Shown here one piece after another: positions 45,055-57,872 of a stretch of 64,000 bases of DNA (the first letter of the stretch is position 1; each line of letters opens with the position of its first letter). The notes below the pieces were generated by a model. That model worked only from the letters and a program-made list of their open reading frames with translations. It ran no database searches and was not told where the DNA came from. Location of the stretch: assembly GCF_050948175.1 (NCBI RefSeq), contig NC_135209.1, forward strand, positions 4,278,001-4,342,000, given 5' to 3'. This DNA comes from Xylocopa sonorina (Eukaryota > Arthropoda > Insecta > Hymenoptera > Apidae). Position numbers and translations under genes: made by a program.

Positions 45055-47153
45055 GACTCGTGCGCTTTATTTCTTAATTCTCCTCGCGTTCTCGTGCAAG
45101 GCCAACCAGCCAACAGAAACGATCCTAGCTTCTTGGAAATCGGTCACCGCGATCCGTATCTCGCGCATCAACCCTCCGATGGCCTTATTTACGTTCGTAT
45201 TATAATCTCGTTCGTGATTCGGAACAGTCGCGTGACGTTACGTTCTCGCAGGTTTTACGTGGGCCAAAGTAAACACGAGGGAATAATAAATCGCCATGTA
45301 AATTGCACCGTGATTACGTGTTCCTCGGGATATATCGCGGGAATATGCAGCGCGCGGTCGCGAAATTAACATTTCTACCACTCCGTTTATCAACACCGTA
45401 CGCACGCTTCTCCAGGGCGCTCGTAAAAATTTGCTCGCGTCAATTTTTAATCAGAAATGCACGCCGCGAAACGTGTATGTTGATTCTACGCTCGCGTGAC
45501 GCTTTGAAATGACAGGAGGAATGGCTGGTTACATTAAAGTGTCCGATAAATAGCCTTTATTAAGGTTCTCAGCATTTTTCATGCGTAATGCAACATTCTA
45601 CCTGAAATCTGATGCAAATATATTTAAACTAGAATCATTTCAATCTGTTATTATTCACACTCGTTGGCAAATTCTAATTATTCGCGTAGAAATCGATACT
45701 TTTGTAATTAGAAAAAGAATGTTTTCGCAATCCACAATATAGACAAGTGTTAAGCAGAGTAAAAATTCGTGGTTCAATTTGCACGTTGGAATTTGACAGA
45801 AATTTCGCGAATAACCTCGCGACGGTTCCATCGAGTTACATAAACCCTTTAAACAAGCATCCCAGCTGACGAGATGAGCCAGTCGCGTATCGCGACGAGT
45901 TCCTCCGCCGCGAATAACGCGTGCTATTTGTAATTTTCATTTCATAATTTGCGTTAGACCGAGTAGCAGCAGGCGTCTTTGTACCACCGTCGAAATTATC
46001 CCCGTTCTCCATCCGGTCTGCGTAATTTACCCGCGAGAGGCTCCCTCTCTCTAATCTTCGCCCACGAACGCTTTTGAAAGTTGCGCGATAGCGTTTTGGC
46101 TGAATTCCGCGAGCGGAAATGCGCGCTCCTCGCTGGTTTTAAACTCCTTTCGCAGGAATCGAGTAACTCCCTCGTATCGCATCATCGTCCCACTTCCGTT
46201 TCCGATGAATGAGAGTTGACGCTGGCTGGAATAATATTCAGAGTTGTTACTTACATTCTCAGACATAATCGTGCTACGAAAGATGCGGAGAATAAGAAAA
46301 TATTAATTGCTAGATTACTAATCGAATTGATAGGAATATTAGAGTTTGGAGAAATGGTTTTGACTGTAGATTTAATTTAGCGAATATTTTTACATTATTT
46401 AATTTTATACAATCTTAATTTGAGTATAAAATAGAATTTTTTAGATCGACGCAATAATCTTCATAAGTTTCCATTTAATCCAAGATTAAAGGGAATTCTT
46501 TTGTTTCCGCTGCATAGCAATTTCGCATGCTAAAATGAAAATGAATCTGCGCGATGCGTCGTTACAACGTATATAATCCAGGAGAACAATTTCCCAAGAA
46601 GATTTAATCCAACTTTTGCCAGACGGATGTGCCGCGTGTATCATTCTCCATTCGTCCGACAAACAATTATTTTAAACACGCGCGAGTACGTTTCGTATTA
46701 AAAATATCGCTAGGCGTACAGGTTTCGCTACAATGCGTGCGTACGACAATAAGAGCGAAAGAGGGTAGTACGAAAGTCCCATCGAGAGCTATGAATATTA
46801 AAAAGACACGTCTCGCTGGGACACGATGTTGTCGATTGGAAATTTAGAACAATTCCTCCAGTTCTACAACCCTCTGGTATTTTCATTTTCACTTTATTTC
46901 TCTAATCAAAACTTAATAGACGTCAGCCACGAATATTTTCTGAATATCCAACAGCTGTTTCTCTCTCGACTAAATTTTATAAATTTCAATATAGAACTTA
47001 TTATCCCGCTCGTAAACCCTCGAAGGAGAGAGCACCAAATTCCTGGACACGGGATATTAATATTAATACAAGAAGCGTCTCGATGTGACATACTGAGCCA
47101 AGAGTCGATAATCGATATAACAAAAAGCAAGGAATAAAATTATTTAAATATTT
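45055..47153. other. intergenic DNA with one weak reverse-strand open frame
   Basis: The reverse-strand frame at 46,051-46,266 (71 codons, beginning MSENVSNNSEYYSSQ) has somewhat protein-like composition, and its fourth codon is followed by GTAAGT. I cannot assign it to a family and treat it as unsupported. Confidence 0.4.
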
Positions 47154-47416
47154 TTAACACGTTGACGCACATTTTTGACTTTACGATCGCTCCTCAGAAA
47201 CACTTTTTTTCGATTGTTTATGTCAGCTGAAATCAGCTGTAAATTGTATAATATATTTGGAAGTGAAAATGATCACATTTGGTCGTAGTTTTTTTAAAAA
47301 AACTTTGGACGGCTATAGCCGTCATTTGTCTACCTATAGTCAAGGACGGCTATAGACGTAATTTGCCTACAAATCGCCCAGGACGGCTATAGACGTCATT
47401 TGCGTGAACGCGTTAA
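47154..47416. mobile_element. MITE-like element flanked by TTAA
   Basis: The ends are inverted: TTAACACGTTGACGCACATT at 47,154-47,173 and the reverse complement of 47,397-47,416 match at 16 of 20 positions, and each outer end is TTAA. TTAA target sites are characteristic of piggyBac-type transposons. The 263-bp length and lack of coding capacity fit a non-autonomous derivative. Inside, a perfect palindrome GACGGCTATAGCCGTC at 47,308-47,323 is followed by two degenerate copies at 47,345 and 47,382. The superfamily assignment is inference. Confidence 0.55.
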
Positions 47417-47908
47417 GCGCATCGTTTTTTGAACTATCAGATTTTCGATTGTGCACACACGTCGTGCGCTGTTAATCGATCGACATTCGACTGGAGCGTC
47501 GATTGGAGAGAAAGGGGACGAGGAATTAGGACGAGGACGCGAGACGCGAAGGAGCTGCGATGGAATTTAAAAATTCCGGTCTCGATTATCGCGAGGCGTT
47601 CACGAAGCGGTGACGGGACGCTGAACGAATGTATAATGCTCGCACATCAAAGCGAACGTTGCCGCCCAACACTTGCCCGGCAACTACAGTTGCTCGTCCC
47701 TCGGAAGCTCAGGCTTAATCGAGTTTATTAATTATTGATCAGCTGTAACACGATTAGCTCGCTTGCACGCTTCGAGGGACAGCGAGCCATTAACTGCCGC
47801 CACACGGTTAGAGTAGTGAATTAGGCATCGCCGTCTTAAGGCTCGATATTCATTTCGCGTTACACGAAAATTATGCGCGACAGACGGATCGATCAGAATT
47901 CAAAATCA

Positions 47909-48306
47909 ATTCCAATTTAGTGTTTTTAATTATCACGAAAGAACGCGTGGACGTTAGTGAATATTGCTCAAAGAATCTTAAATTTAAGTTTCTTTTTTTT
48001 TATATAAAGTTCTTGAAGAATTTCAATTTTTGCATAGCACGATTATTATCGCTGAAAAATATTTCTACAATTGAAATTCGAATCTAGTATTTTTAATTAT
48101 CATGATAGAACGCATGAATGTTAGTGGATATTGTTCAAACAATCTTAAATTTAAGCTTCTTCTTTTTTTAAATAAAGTTCTTGGTTAAAATGCATTGAAT
48201 AGCGAAATAATTTGTCGAGAAACAAATCGAGTGTTCGCAGAAGAATTTCAATTTTAGCGCAGCACGATTATTATCGCTGAAAAATATTTCCGCAATTGAA
48301 ATTCGT
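47909..48306. repeat. two-and-a-half-copy direct repeat, unit about 166 bp
   Basis: Copies near 47,909 and 48,075 share TTTTTAATTATCA-GA, CAATCTTAAATTTAAG and a T-run. A third partial copy at 48,240 repeats CACGATTATTATCGCTGAAA. Confidence 0.9.
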
Positions 48307-50230
48307 TACCAGTTCGCGTCGATACGATTCTAGCTCGCGTTTAATATCCCTCCTTCGTCGAGATATATTTCCGTGGGTGTATAATGATCGGTTAAATGAA
48401 ACTCTCTAGCGACAAACTGCGCGCAAAGCCACATTTTTACAGGTGGCATCGGTTATCAAATTAATAACCGTTCGCGTCCGATCGTGTTTGTATCGACCGT
48501 GTGCAGTATAAATGGTCGTCGAGCGAAAAAAAAAAAGGAAGCAATCTCTCTCTCGCTCTCTCTGCTGGTTTGCTTTTAAAAGGACAAACCGAGAAGCATC
48601 GAAAAAATGTTGAACGCCGTCAGCTGCACGCTCCGCACTTCAACTGCTCGATGTTTTATCGGCGATTTTTATTTTTAACGAGAAACCGACGAGTCCATCG
48701 ACAGGACCGATTCGCCAGTGGTCGCGATGGTTAACTGCAGTGTGCGCGAGACGTTTCAAACACCGCCTCGAAGAACAACAATTGGTATATTTTTATTTTA
48801 TTCGAACGCTCGAAGCGCACAGAATAAATACGAATATAAGTTTCGAGGGTTTTTCGACAATTTTCTGTGTTTAGTTTCCATCAGTTAACCGGAAAACTGG
48901 CAGTTCGGGCCAGTTACGGAGTTGAACATTCTTTTGTACCGAGCCACGGTTAGCTCGAACAACTTCCAAATTCTTCGCTCGCTCCAGAAGTTCGATAGAT
49001 TTTATCCCAAGTTCTTTACGGCTCGATGGTTCGTTGAATTCTGCCTGGAGCTCTTTACAATTTGATAACTGCTAGAGGTCTGCTTTCCTTCTTCCCCTTC
49101 GCTGGGGCACAGAAAATTCCAATTACTTGCCTCGCTGAGAAATGACGGATCGCGAGTTTACGACAGTGTCCCGTTGGATTCACGAATTATACGGGCTTTG
49201 ATACATTGCGCGGAATTACAGTCGTCGAAGTGGACAGTTTGTCGATTTATAGATCGAAGAAATGTTAATCGTTGAGAAAGTATACGTTAAAAACATTGAT
49301 GTTCAGAGTGAAAGGAATAAACTGTGATTAACGAGAGGAAACGTTGAATAATTAATAACTTTGTTACGTCGAGGTTAGATCGAGGCAAAGTTAAACGCGA
49401 TAGAAGTGGTACCAGTAGTATAAGCGTAGCATATGTCAGACACGAACAGTGCACCTGCTTACTCGACTAATTATCCTTCGCTATAAATCCACAGAATTTT
49501 CTTGATTAAAATGAACCATAATGAAGTCTATTTATCGCACAATTGTTGGCTAAAACAATGCTGCGTATAGTTAACAATAGCCAACATAAAAGAGATTGCT
49601 CTTAGATCAACACTTTTAATTTTGGCTTTAAAAATCCACACAACTTTCGTTTATATTTAACCAAACAAAATCGATCGTAAGACACTGGACATTCCATAAT
49701 TAAATCACGAATCACAAATAAAATTACTTGCCCTTCTCGTTTCATATAAAAAGGAATACGAACAATTGGGCAATATCTTGTTCATTCGTCAACGATCGTC
49801 GCTAGCGATGGAAATTCCATCGCAACGTCTCGAACAACCCCCGCGCGACTACTGTTTCTAATTAAAAAAACTGGGCGCGGGGAGGAGCGTAGACACTTTG
49901 AACGAGGAAAATTCGAGGAGAAAGGAAACAAGAAGACCGAATTTGTCAGCGGCGAACGAGGCGGTGGAGAGCGCGCGGAGAGTAATAAAAGGAAGAAAAG
50001 CCGGGAGATGGAAAGTTGTAGAGGCGCCAATCGAATAAGGAAAACAATGGGATGAAATCAAAGAGCGCCGCGTGAAAAAGGGACTGCGCGAGCGGGGAGG
50101 CAGCGGGGATCGAATTAATTGCTGGCACTTGTTCCTGCTCCAGTTACCCGCGAGCCAGCCGAACGCGATCGACGGAATGTTCCTGGGCCTCGAAACGACG
50201 ATTGTGTACTCGACACGTTTCCTATTTCTT
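48307..50230. other. intergenic DNA, nothing supported
   Basis: No gene is supported. A short A run and CT repeats near 48,527-48,565 and scattered AT-rich sequence are all I see. Confidence 0.55.
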
Positions 50231-50800
50231 CGATCTGCCACGTCTTAAACTTCTTTAACGATCCACGAAAGAAAAGAAAACAATTCGATTCCATGGCAAA
50301 TTTATGTTATCGATTCGCTCGCGTGGTTGTTGCTGCGTTTCACGTGAAAATAATTTCATCTTCCATCATCGAAATATCGCAATCCTCTCTTTTGCAACTA
50401 TCGAAGTTTATCGTGAAAATAATTTCATTTTCCATTATCGAAATATCACAATCTTCTCTTCTGCAACTATCGAAGTTTATCGTGAAAATAATTTCATTTT
50501 CCATCATCGAAATATCACAATCTTCTCTTCTGCAACTATCGAAGTTTATAGAAGAAAGAAAAATTGAGTATTTGAGAGCGCAAATCTGCTACGTCTTAAA
50601 GTTTTTTAACGATCCACAAAAGAAAAAACAGTTCGATTCCATCGCAAATTTATGTTATCGATTTGCTCGCGTGGTCATTGTTGTGTTTCACGTGAAAATA
50701 ATTTCATCTTCCATCATCGAAACAGCACAATCTTCTCTTTTTCAACTATCTACTATTATCGAAGAAAGAAAAATTGAGTATTCGAGGGTGCATTTTCTTT
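50231..50800. repeat. nested repeat: 69-bp units inside a larger duplication
   Basis: GTGAAAATAATTTCAT recurs at about 50,345, 50,413, 50,482 and 50,692. The first three are 69 bp apart. An outer segment (TTTAACGATCCAC-AAAGAAA and GCAAATTTATGTTATCGATT) is duplicated at about 50,250 and 50,607. The 228-codon frame through it is a repeat artefact, since the 69-bp unit is a multiple of three. Confidence 0.92.
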
Positions 50801-53302
50801 TTTAATTAATTTCTTTTGGAATTTATTTCCACGCGCCCCTCGTGGGATCTGAACGGAATGAATCCTGCGCTTTGTCAGAGTTAATCGCGTGTCCAAGGGG
50901 CTTCTTCCACGGGTTCCTTTATATTTCTGTGACCACTGCGGGGGATGAAAAAAGTCGATGGTCGCTTTGTACGTTGGCGAAGATCGACCTCTGTAAAATG
51001 GAACGTCTTTGGCTGGTTCGATGGTTCACGCGATCCATCTCCACGGTGAACGGCGCAAAACTAACCGCGACGATTCCATCGTTCGATAATAATTCAATTG
51101 TTACCCGCGTCGCGCGCGAAATAAAATATTTTCTCTGGCGAAAGTTGTCATAAAGAACGGGATAAGCCCAAGCGACAAAACCGTGGCGCGTAATTTAGCT
51201 TTCATGGTGGGATTAAAATTGATCGTCGAACTAGACGGGATGAAAATGCGTTTCGCGCCACCCTTCGAGTTCGAGTACACTGAACACCCGTGAATTTATA
51301 AATGAGCACGCAGATCGAAACTTCAATTTTCATTAAAATTCATTTCGCCAGCCGTTGCGAGGGTTGCTCTCGTGGCAGAGTTTTCCAAACGCGTGAAAAG
51401 TGCGCTCGTTTCGAGCTGGCGAGAATTAGGGAGTCGAGGAGTTGCGCTCGCCACGATTCCAACCTGCCAATTCACGATAACCAGACACTTCAGAAGCCAC
51501 CAGAAAGGAAACTCCTCGAATATTTACTGAAAAATATAATACGCGAAATCGTGACGCTCGTCGAGCGTATTTTAAATTCCACACGAGCGAGGGAAAATTG
51601 TAAAGTTTCCTCCAAAAATGCTCGCGAACTCGAACGAGAATAGCCAGATCGGTGTAAATAAAAGCTTGGAACGTGGTGCACGGAGATACTAAAACTCTTG
51701 GTATCGGTTGTCAAAGAAAGCGGAATGATCTGTCAAACGGTTGCGTTTCGAATCGAACTTTCTGGAGGAGGAACGTATTGCCTTGAACCATCTTTCGCGA
51801 TGGATATTCCAGCGAGAATATCGAACGCGCGTGTTCAGTTACAGGGGACGAACGAATGGGAGGTTCTCTTTGTGGCAGCGAGAGTTCGTCGTCAACTAGT
51901 CGTGGTAAAGGAAAACAAAGGAAGTGGGGACGAGAACACGGGATCCTCTGCGAGGCTCAAATGCGTCCGTGTAATTTCTATTGTCTTCTGGTTTATTTAA
52001 TTGATGTGCTACTGAAACTGGGACTACTCGTTCTTGCCATCCAGTTGATTATCGAGAACACTTTAAACTGGATTTCCACGTGTCCAAAATCAGTGTCATC
52101 GCTCAATTATTCTTAATTTTATTGCAGATAGAGAACACGTCGATTCAATTAAATAATTCAACTTAAGTGGATGTCGTATAGTTGGTTAATTTCTATAAAG
52201 TAAAGCCTGTTTTCCACTTGCGAGAATTATTGTCATCGCTCATTTGGTAACATACGACAAACTGATCATTACTGACGCATTAGAGCTTGGATTTCACGTG
52301 CAAAAATGATTGCTGTCAATCGAAGAGTACATTTGTTTTCTTTTTCTTGGCGATATCAGTTGCGAGGCGTTAATGTTTCGACACGCGACTAATGAAATTG
52401 TCTTGCGTCGATTGGCAATGGTAACGATCGGTGAAAGCTCTGAAAGACGAGCGATCCTCGCGTTTTTCGCGTCGACGCGGATAAACACGCGGCCGATAAA
52501 TATCGAGGCGGTACAAAGAACGGTCTGCGGGGTTTTCGCCGCTTACTCGATTCTATTTGCTTGCAGCACGGTGAAATCGAACCTTCCTGTGACGATCTCG
52601 CGTCGCGAAAAATTGAACGAACACCCCCTTTGACGTGGCGCCTCGCTCTTTCTCTGTCTCGCGTTTGGCGAAAGACCAACTGGAATATAGACGCTGTCAT
52701 TGTGCCTGCTGCTCATCTATCCTTTCCTTTTGATCTGTTTGCGATCTTCTTGCCCCTTTTTTTGGATCCTCTGTCGTTTGAAATAAAGTTCTGCTGCCAA
52801 GTCGAACGCGATGCAAATGCTTCAATTACTAGTTTCACGAGAAAAGAATTGCATTTTCATTCAGTGAGAAATTAGCAATGGTACTTGTGAGTCAGCTCAA
52901 AATGAAGTTTTCAATTCACAAGTGCACACGTCGCAAGCAATCAGCTGGTTAATTTGGCTCATCTGAAATTATAATCGACTTTAGACTCACGAAACGAACG
53001 AAAAACATCATCGAAAGATTTACGAAACTCTCGACGTTCACAATCGCCTTCGAATCACTCGAAAACGAACCGTAGATCCACGTAGACTCTCGTCGAACGT
53101 ACATCAACAAGAAGCACGAACGTGTGATAGTTCCAAAGCAGCAGAGCGATCGTAGAAGTCGCAGTTAAGTTTCGATTCCCAGAATCGAGGATCAAAGAAC
53201 CACTCGCTCCACTGTAGAAGTTACTGTAGATCGTATCCAGCAAGGGAATTTTTAATCCCCCAAATACCTGTTTTATTCATTCTTATTTCTCGATATTGTC
53301 TT
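50801..53302. other. intergenic DNA, nothing supported
   Basis: No gene is supported. Several overlapping open frames of about 100 codons lie on both strands without domain signatures. Confidence 0.5.
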
Positions 53303-53690
53303 CATCGTTTCACTCGAATTCTACAGTCTGCTTCTACTTCTTTTTCCTAACAAATGATCAGCTTGTTTCTCGAATAAAACTTCTTCCTAACAAAATCACT
53401 GAGAATAGAAAACCAGTCGTTCGTCGCAAATATGTGAGAGCTTAACACTCTCTATCGTTTCACTCGAATTCTACCATCTGCTTCTACTTCTTTTTCCTAA
53501 GAAATGATCAGCTTGTTTCTCGAATAATACTTCTTTCTAACAAAATCACTGAGAATAAAAAACCAGTCGTTCGTCGCGAAGATGCGAGAGCTCAGCTCGT
53601 TTCTCGATTAATACATCACAATCTTTCTAACAAAATCAAGAGTTAAAAAACCAGTCGTTCGTCGCGAAGATGTGAGAACTCGACACGAAG
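53303..53690. repeat. tandem repeat, two full and one partial copy, about 150 bp
   Basis: ATCGTTTCACTCGAATTCTA occurs near 53,304 and 53,455. The copies share TGATCAGCTTGTTTCTCGAA and AAACCAGTCGTTCGTCGC. A truncated third copy runs from 53,595. Confidence 0.92.
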
Positions 53691-54407
53691 ATTAAACTGC
53701 GGTCGATTGTTGGATCGATAATCGAGGTACCCCGAAAAATCTCGCGCGTCTGCCACGCTGTTGGTGCTGCTCTCGAGAGCTGCTGCGGTAGCAAGCTGTC
53801 TAATTTATAATTTCCTTTGGGGCGCGGAGGAGCAAACGACGGGAGGAAGTTTCTGCTGGAGGTCGGAGGACTATTTCTAGCGACAGTTAAATCTTCCATC
53901 GGGATTACCTTTCCCCCTTTTCTGTTTCATCCGACTCCGCCGTGGAACTTTATTGGCACGGGTGTACGTGTTAACTCGCAGCGACGTTTACCACCTTCTA
54001 CCGTCTGGAGGACCGAGCTCGTCACGGATTGTTAGCTTCCAGCTCGGTTTTTCGTTGCTGGGACTGTTTTCGTTTTCTGGTTGGTATGCGACGAATCGCG
54101 ACAGTCGCGAGTTGACGTTAATCGTGCTGGAAATTGAGTTAAGCGGTTCAATTTTTGTTCAGAGTTTCTTTGGACGTTCCATTTCGAAGCGAGTCGATTG
54201 TCAATTTTTAAGTCTCTCAGGTTTCTTAAATCTTCTGATGGAGAAGGCAACTTTTAAGCGTTTCAACTTTTCTTCAGAGTTTCTCTGAACGTTCCACTTC
54301 AAAATGAGTCGATTGTCAACCATTAAGTTTCGACTTGGAAGCATCCAAGAGAAAAATGAAAAATTCCAGCCCTTCGATTTTCAAAGTTTTTCAAACTTTC
54401 ATCGCGT

Positions 54408-55115
54408 GGAAATTAATAGCATCTTAAGTATGGAAATCGAACTCTTACTTTACGAAGTACACGTGAAAGAAAAATTTGTTGCATTTTCAAAGAAAATCAG
54501 AAAATTAGCGATCTCAAGCTGGTTCTCTCTTCCTTCGATTCTCCGCGAATTTTTCAAACTTTCTTCTCTTGGAAATTAATAGCGTATCAAGTATGAAAAT
54601 CGAACTTTTATTTTACGAAATACACGTAGCAAAAAGATCTGTTGCATTTTCTTCGAAAATCAGAAAAACAAGGCCTTCAAACTGGTTCTCTCGAATTTTC
54701 CAAACTTTCCTCGCATGGAAATTAATGTCTCAAATATGAAAATAGAACTCTTACTATATGAAATACACGTAGCAAAAAGATCTGTTGCATTTTCTTCGAA
54801 AATCAGAAAATCAGCGCCGTCAAACTGGTTCTCTCGAATTTTTCAAACTTTCCTCGCATGGAAATTAATATCTCAAATACGAAAATCGAACTCTTACTAT
54901 ACGAAATACACGTAGCAAAAAGATCTGTTGCATTTTCTTCGAAAATCAGAAAATCAGGGCCTTCAAACTGGTTCTCTCGAATTTTCCAAACTTTCCTCGC
55001 ATGGAAATTAATGTCTCAAATACGAAAATCGAACTCTTACTATACGAAATACACGTGGCAAAAAAATCTGTTGCATTTTCTTCGAAAATCAGAAAATCAG
55101 GGCCTTCAAACTGAC
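54408..55115. repeat. five-copy tandem repeat, unit 143-163 bp
   Basis: GGAAATTAAT starts copies at 54,408, 54,571, 54,717, 54,860 and 55,003. The last three are exactly 143 bp apart and nearly identical, indicating recent expansion at the 3' side. Shared: GAAATACACGTAGCAAAAAG and TCTGTTGCATTTTCTTCGAA. A related two-copy repeat (CGAGTCGATTGTCAA types) precedes it at about 54,160-54,330. Confidence 0.95.
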
Positions 55116-56551
55116 TCTCCTCAGAACGTAATCATAGTCCTCGATACTGTCGAGAATAGAGATTAATAATCCCGGTTTTCCCGTTACACACAGGCATCGA
55201 TTTGTCCAGTAGAGGCCAGTGGACGTTCTTGGTGTAACGAGAACACGTTGTTAGCCTCCTGTAGTTATATCCTTGATTCCCTTTGATCCGTGGTCTATCG
55301 GAATTGATTGCGCGAGGCGAACGGCGCCAGTCTCTGAATATTATTCGAGACGGCTTATGGTCGATTTCGTCGCAGCTTTTTCCTTTGTCACGCGGTGCCA
55401 TTATTAGACGGCTCGTCGTGCACGTCCGTTCAGCTGTCGTTTTGCAAAATTCACCGCGGTACACCGTGAAACTCGCAAGTCGAAGATTACACTTTTATCC
55501 GACGATTCGCTCGCAGATACGTCGATTAAAGTAATATAAAGTATTCAGCGTGCAGGGAAGATAAAAGGGAAACGAGTGGCACGTGTCCTCCTGAATTCTT
55601 CAACGCGCATTCAAATTTCAATTCTTCGTTCCGACCATCGGCTATTTTTAATTAATCGAATGACGTCTGGAATCGAGCTGTCTATTATTAACGGAACGAT
55701 CTGATATTCATGCTCGAATTAAATTCTTACGGGGCTGGTCCCAGCTGCGTGCGCGCGTGAAACGTTAAAGGACCTTTAAAGCTCGAAACGCGATACGCGG
55801 AGGAACCGTTTCTTAGATTTTATTCTCGTCGTCTCTCGTTAACAGCAATTCTGATTCACTGGATTTACCATATTTACAGCAAATTGTTGATAGTTGTTCT
55901 TTCGAAACTAGACTAATCCAGTAATACTTCGTTTCTCTTTGTTTTGGAAGAAAAATCGGTATAAAAAAGATAAATGGTTAGCATCGACAGCAGCTCGAGC
56001 AATTATATTCGCTAAAACGCCAAAGAAACCAATTCGACTTGGTAGAAACACTTCTTATACGATTGTACAAAATTCAAACGGGCCAAATAGCATCCACAGG
56101 ATATAATACGCGTGGCTATCGATCGAGTTCGGAAATAACACCGCCACTACTCCACAGAGCAATTATTATTTCATCGAAATTCCATTTGGCAAACGGGTCA
56201 GTCCAGGTTGAACGCGTCGCGACGTCCAAGGATCGAGCGAGTTTCCAACAGCACGGAGGAGGAAAATACTCGTCCGTCTGGTTCTTCTTCTCGCTTGAAT
56301 GTTTGAACGAAACGCGAGCAATGTCGAGGCTTTAATTCGTATCGAACGGTCGTTGCGAGAATCTCCAGTCGCAATTACGTACGTAAACGCGTGACAACGA
56401 GAGTTCTCGGGTCCAGTTATCAAAGAATAGACCTGCGAGCACGCGATGAATCTTAAATTCTGCACACCCGTTACGAGAACTGTCACAAATGCCGAGACAA
56501 ACACGTGGATATCGACTTTTGATTAGTGGTGGTACAAAATTGCTTCTCAGA

Positions 56552-56840
56552 AACGAAGATTAATTCGCGAGAGCTTTGCAATGCCGTTGGTCAACTCCTC
56601 GATGTCTCTTCTTCTTTCATAGATTAGGAATTTTAATTAATTCTCTCATATTAGTACAGAGTAAAATTCACATTAGACGCGTATCGATGAAAAACGATTG
56701 AACGTATGGTCACGAAGATTAATTCGCGAGAGCTTTGCAGTGTCTCTTCTTCTTCCACAGATTAGGAATTCTAATTAATTCTCTGATATTAGTGCAGAAT
56801 AAAATTCACATTAGACGCGTATCGATGAAACGATTGAACG
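56552..56840. repeat. two-copy direct duplication, unit about 160 bp
   Basis: ACGAAGATTAATTCGCGAGA occurs at 56,552 and 56,712. Copies share AAATTCACATTAGACGCGTA. The second copy lacks about 20 bp. Confidence 0.92.
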
Positions 56841-57343
56841 CGTGGCATCTGGTCTCTGCCAGTTAACATCGAGAATTAACATCCGTCACGTATAATCGCG
56901 CGTAATCGAGGGAAAATAACGCGAGCCCCGAAATCGAATCCTCGACAGCGGCTTAATCGCTCGAAATGATTTTACCGTGGCGTGGCCGCTGATAACGAAA
57001 CAGCGGAAAACTGGAAATATTCCATACACACCACACCGCAATCCGGGCCAATAACGTTTTACAGGACGGCTCTAGTTCGGGCACGATAACGGGCAAAGAT
57101 ACCGCGCGTCCCCTGTTACCGTCGTAATATCTGTTATCAGCGTTAAGGTAGAATTATCTTTCAATAAAACTGAACGAGCCCGGGCATTCGCGTCGCTAAA
57201 TTAACCATTCCGCGGCCGTTACGATCGGGGGTAGCGCAATTTCCTTCGCGACATGTGTTTCGAACGCATCGTTCCTATAAACGCCCAGTGGTCGCGACCC
57301 TCCTTTCACCCCCAAAATGCTAAAAATCGAGACTGCGACACTT

Positions 57344-57872
57344 TGGAAAAATTAATAACAGATCGTTCGCGAAATTTTTTGTCTCTTTGTAGATACTCAT
57401 CTCGTTCTGCCATCGAACTGCACTTATTTTTAGTGAACAATCAATGTTTTTGACTTTTGGACAATTGTGGACGATCCTGGAGAACAGACAGTTAGTTTTT
57501 CGTTTAGTTTTAGGCACTTTAGAAATTGATAACAGTTCGTTCGCGAAATTTTTTGTCCCTTTGCGGATATTCACCCACTTCTGCCATCGAACTGCACTTA
57601 TTTTTAGTGAACAATCAATGTTTTTGATTCTTGGACAATTGTGGACGATCCTGAAAGACATTTAAAGGGACAGTCAGTTAGTTTTTGGTTTTAGAAATTG
57701 ATAACAGTTCATTCGCAAAATCTGTAGTCTCTTTACAAACATTCATCTCGCTCTGTCAACAAACTGCACTTATTTTTGGTGAATAATCAATGTTTTTGAT
57801 TCTTGGATAATTGTGGACGATCTTGAAGAACATTTAAAGAGACAGACAGTTAGTTTTTGGTTTAGAAATCGA
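57344..57872. repeat. three-copy tandem repeat, unit about 173 bp
   Basis: Copies share GATAACAGTTC-TTCGC, CTGCACTTATTTTT-GTGAA and CAATGTTTTTGA-T-TTGGA, then a CAGTTAGTTTTT segment. Starts are near 57,344, 57,520 and 57,692. Confidence 0.93.

Noticed and set aside
50284..50640. GTTCGATTCC-like T-loop motifs suggesting tRNA genes
   Set aside because: They are parts of the local repeat, with no matching acceptor stem or anticodon arm around them.
50119..50805. 228-codon forward open frame
   Set aside because: Made of 69-bp repeat units (3n), so it stays open by repetition.
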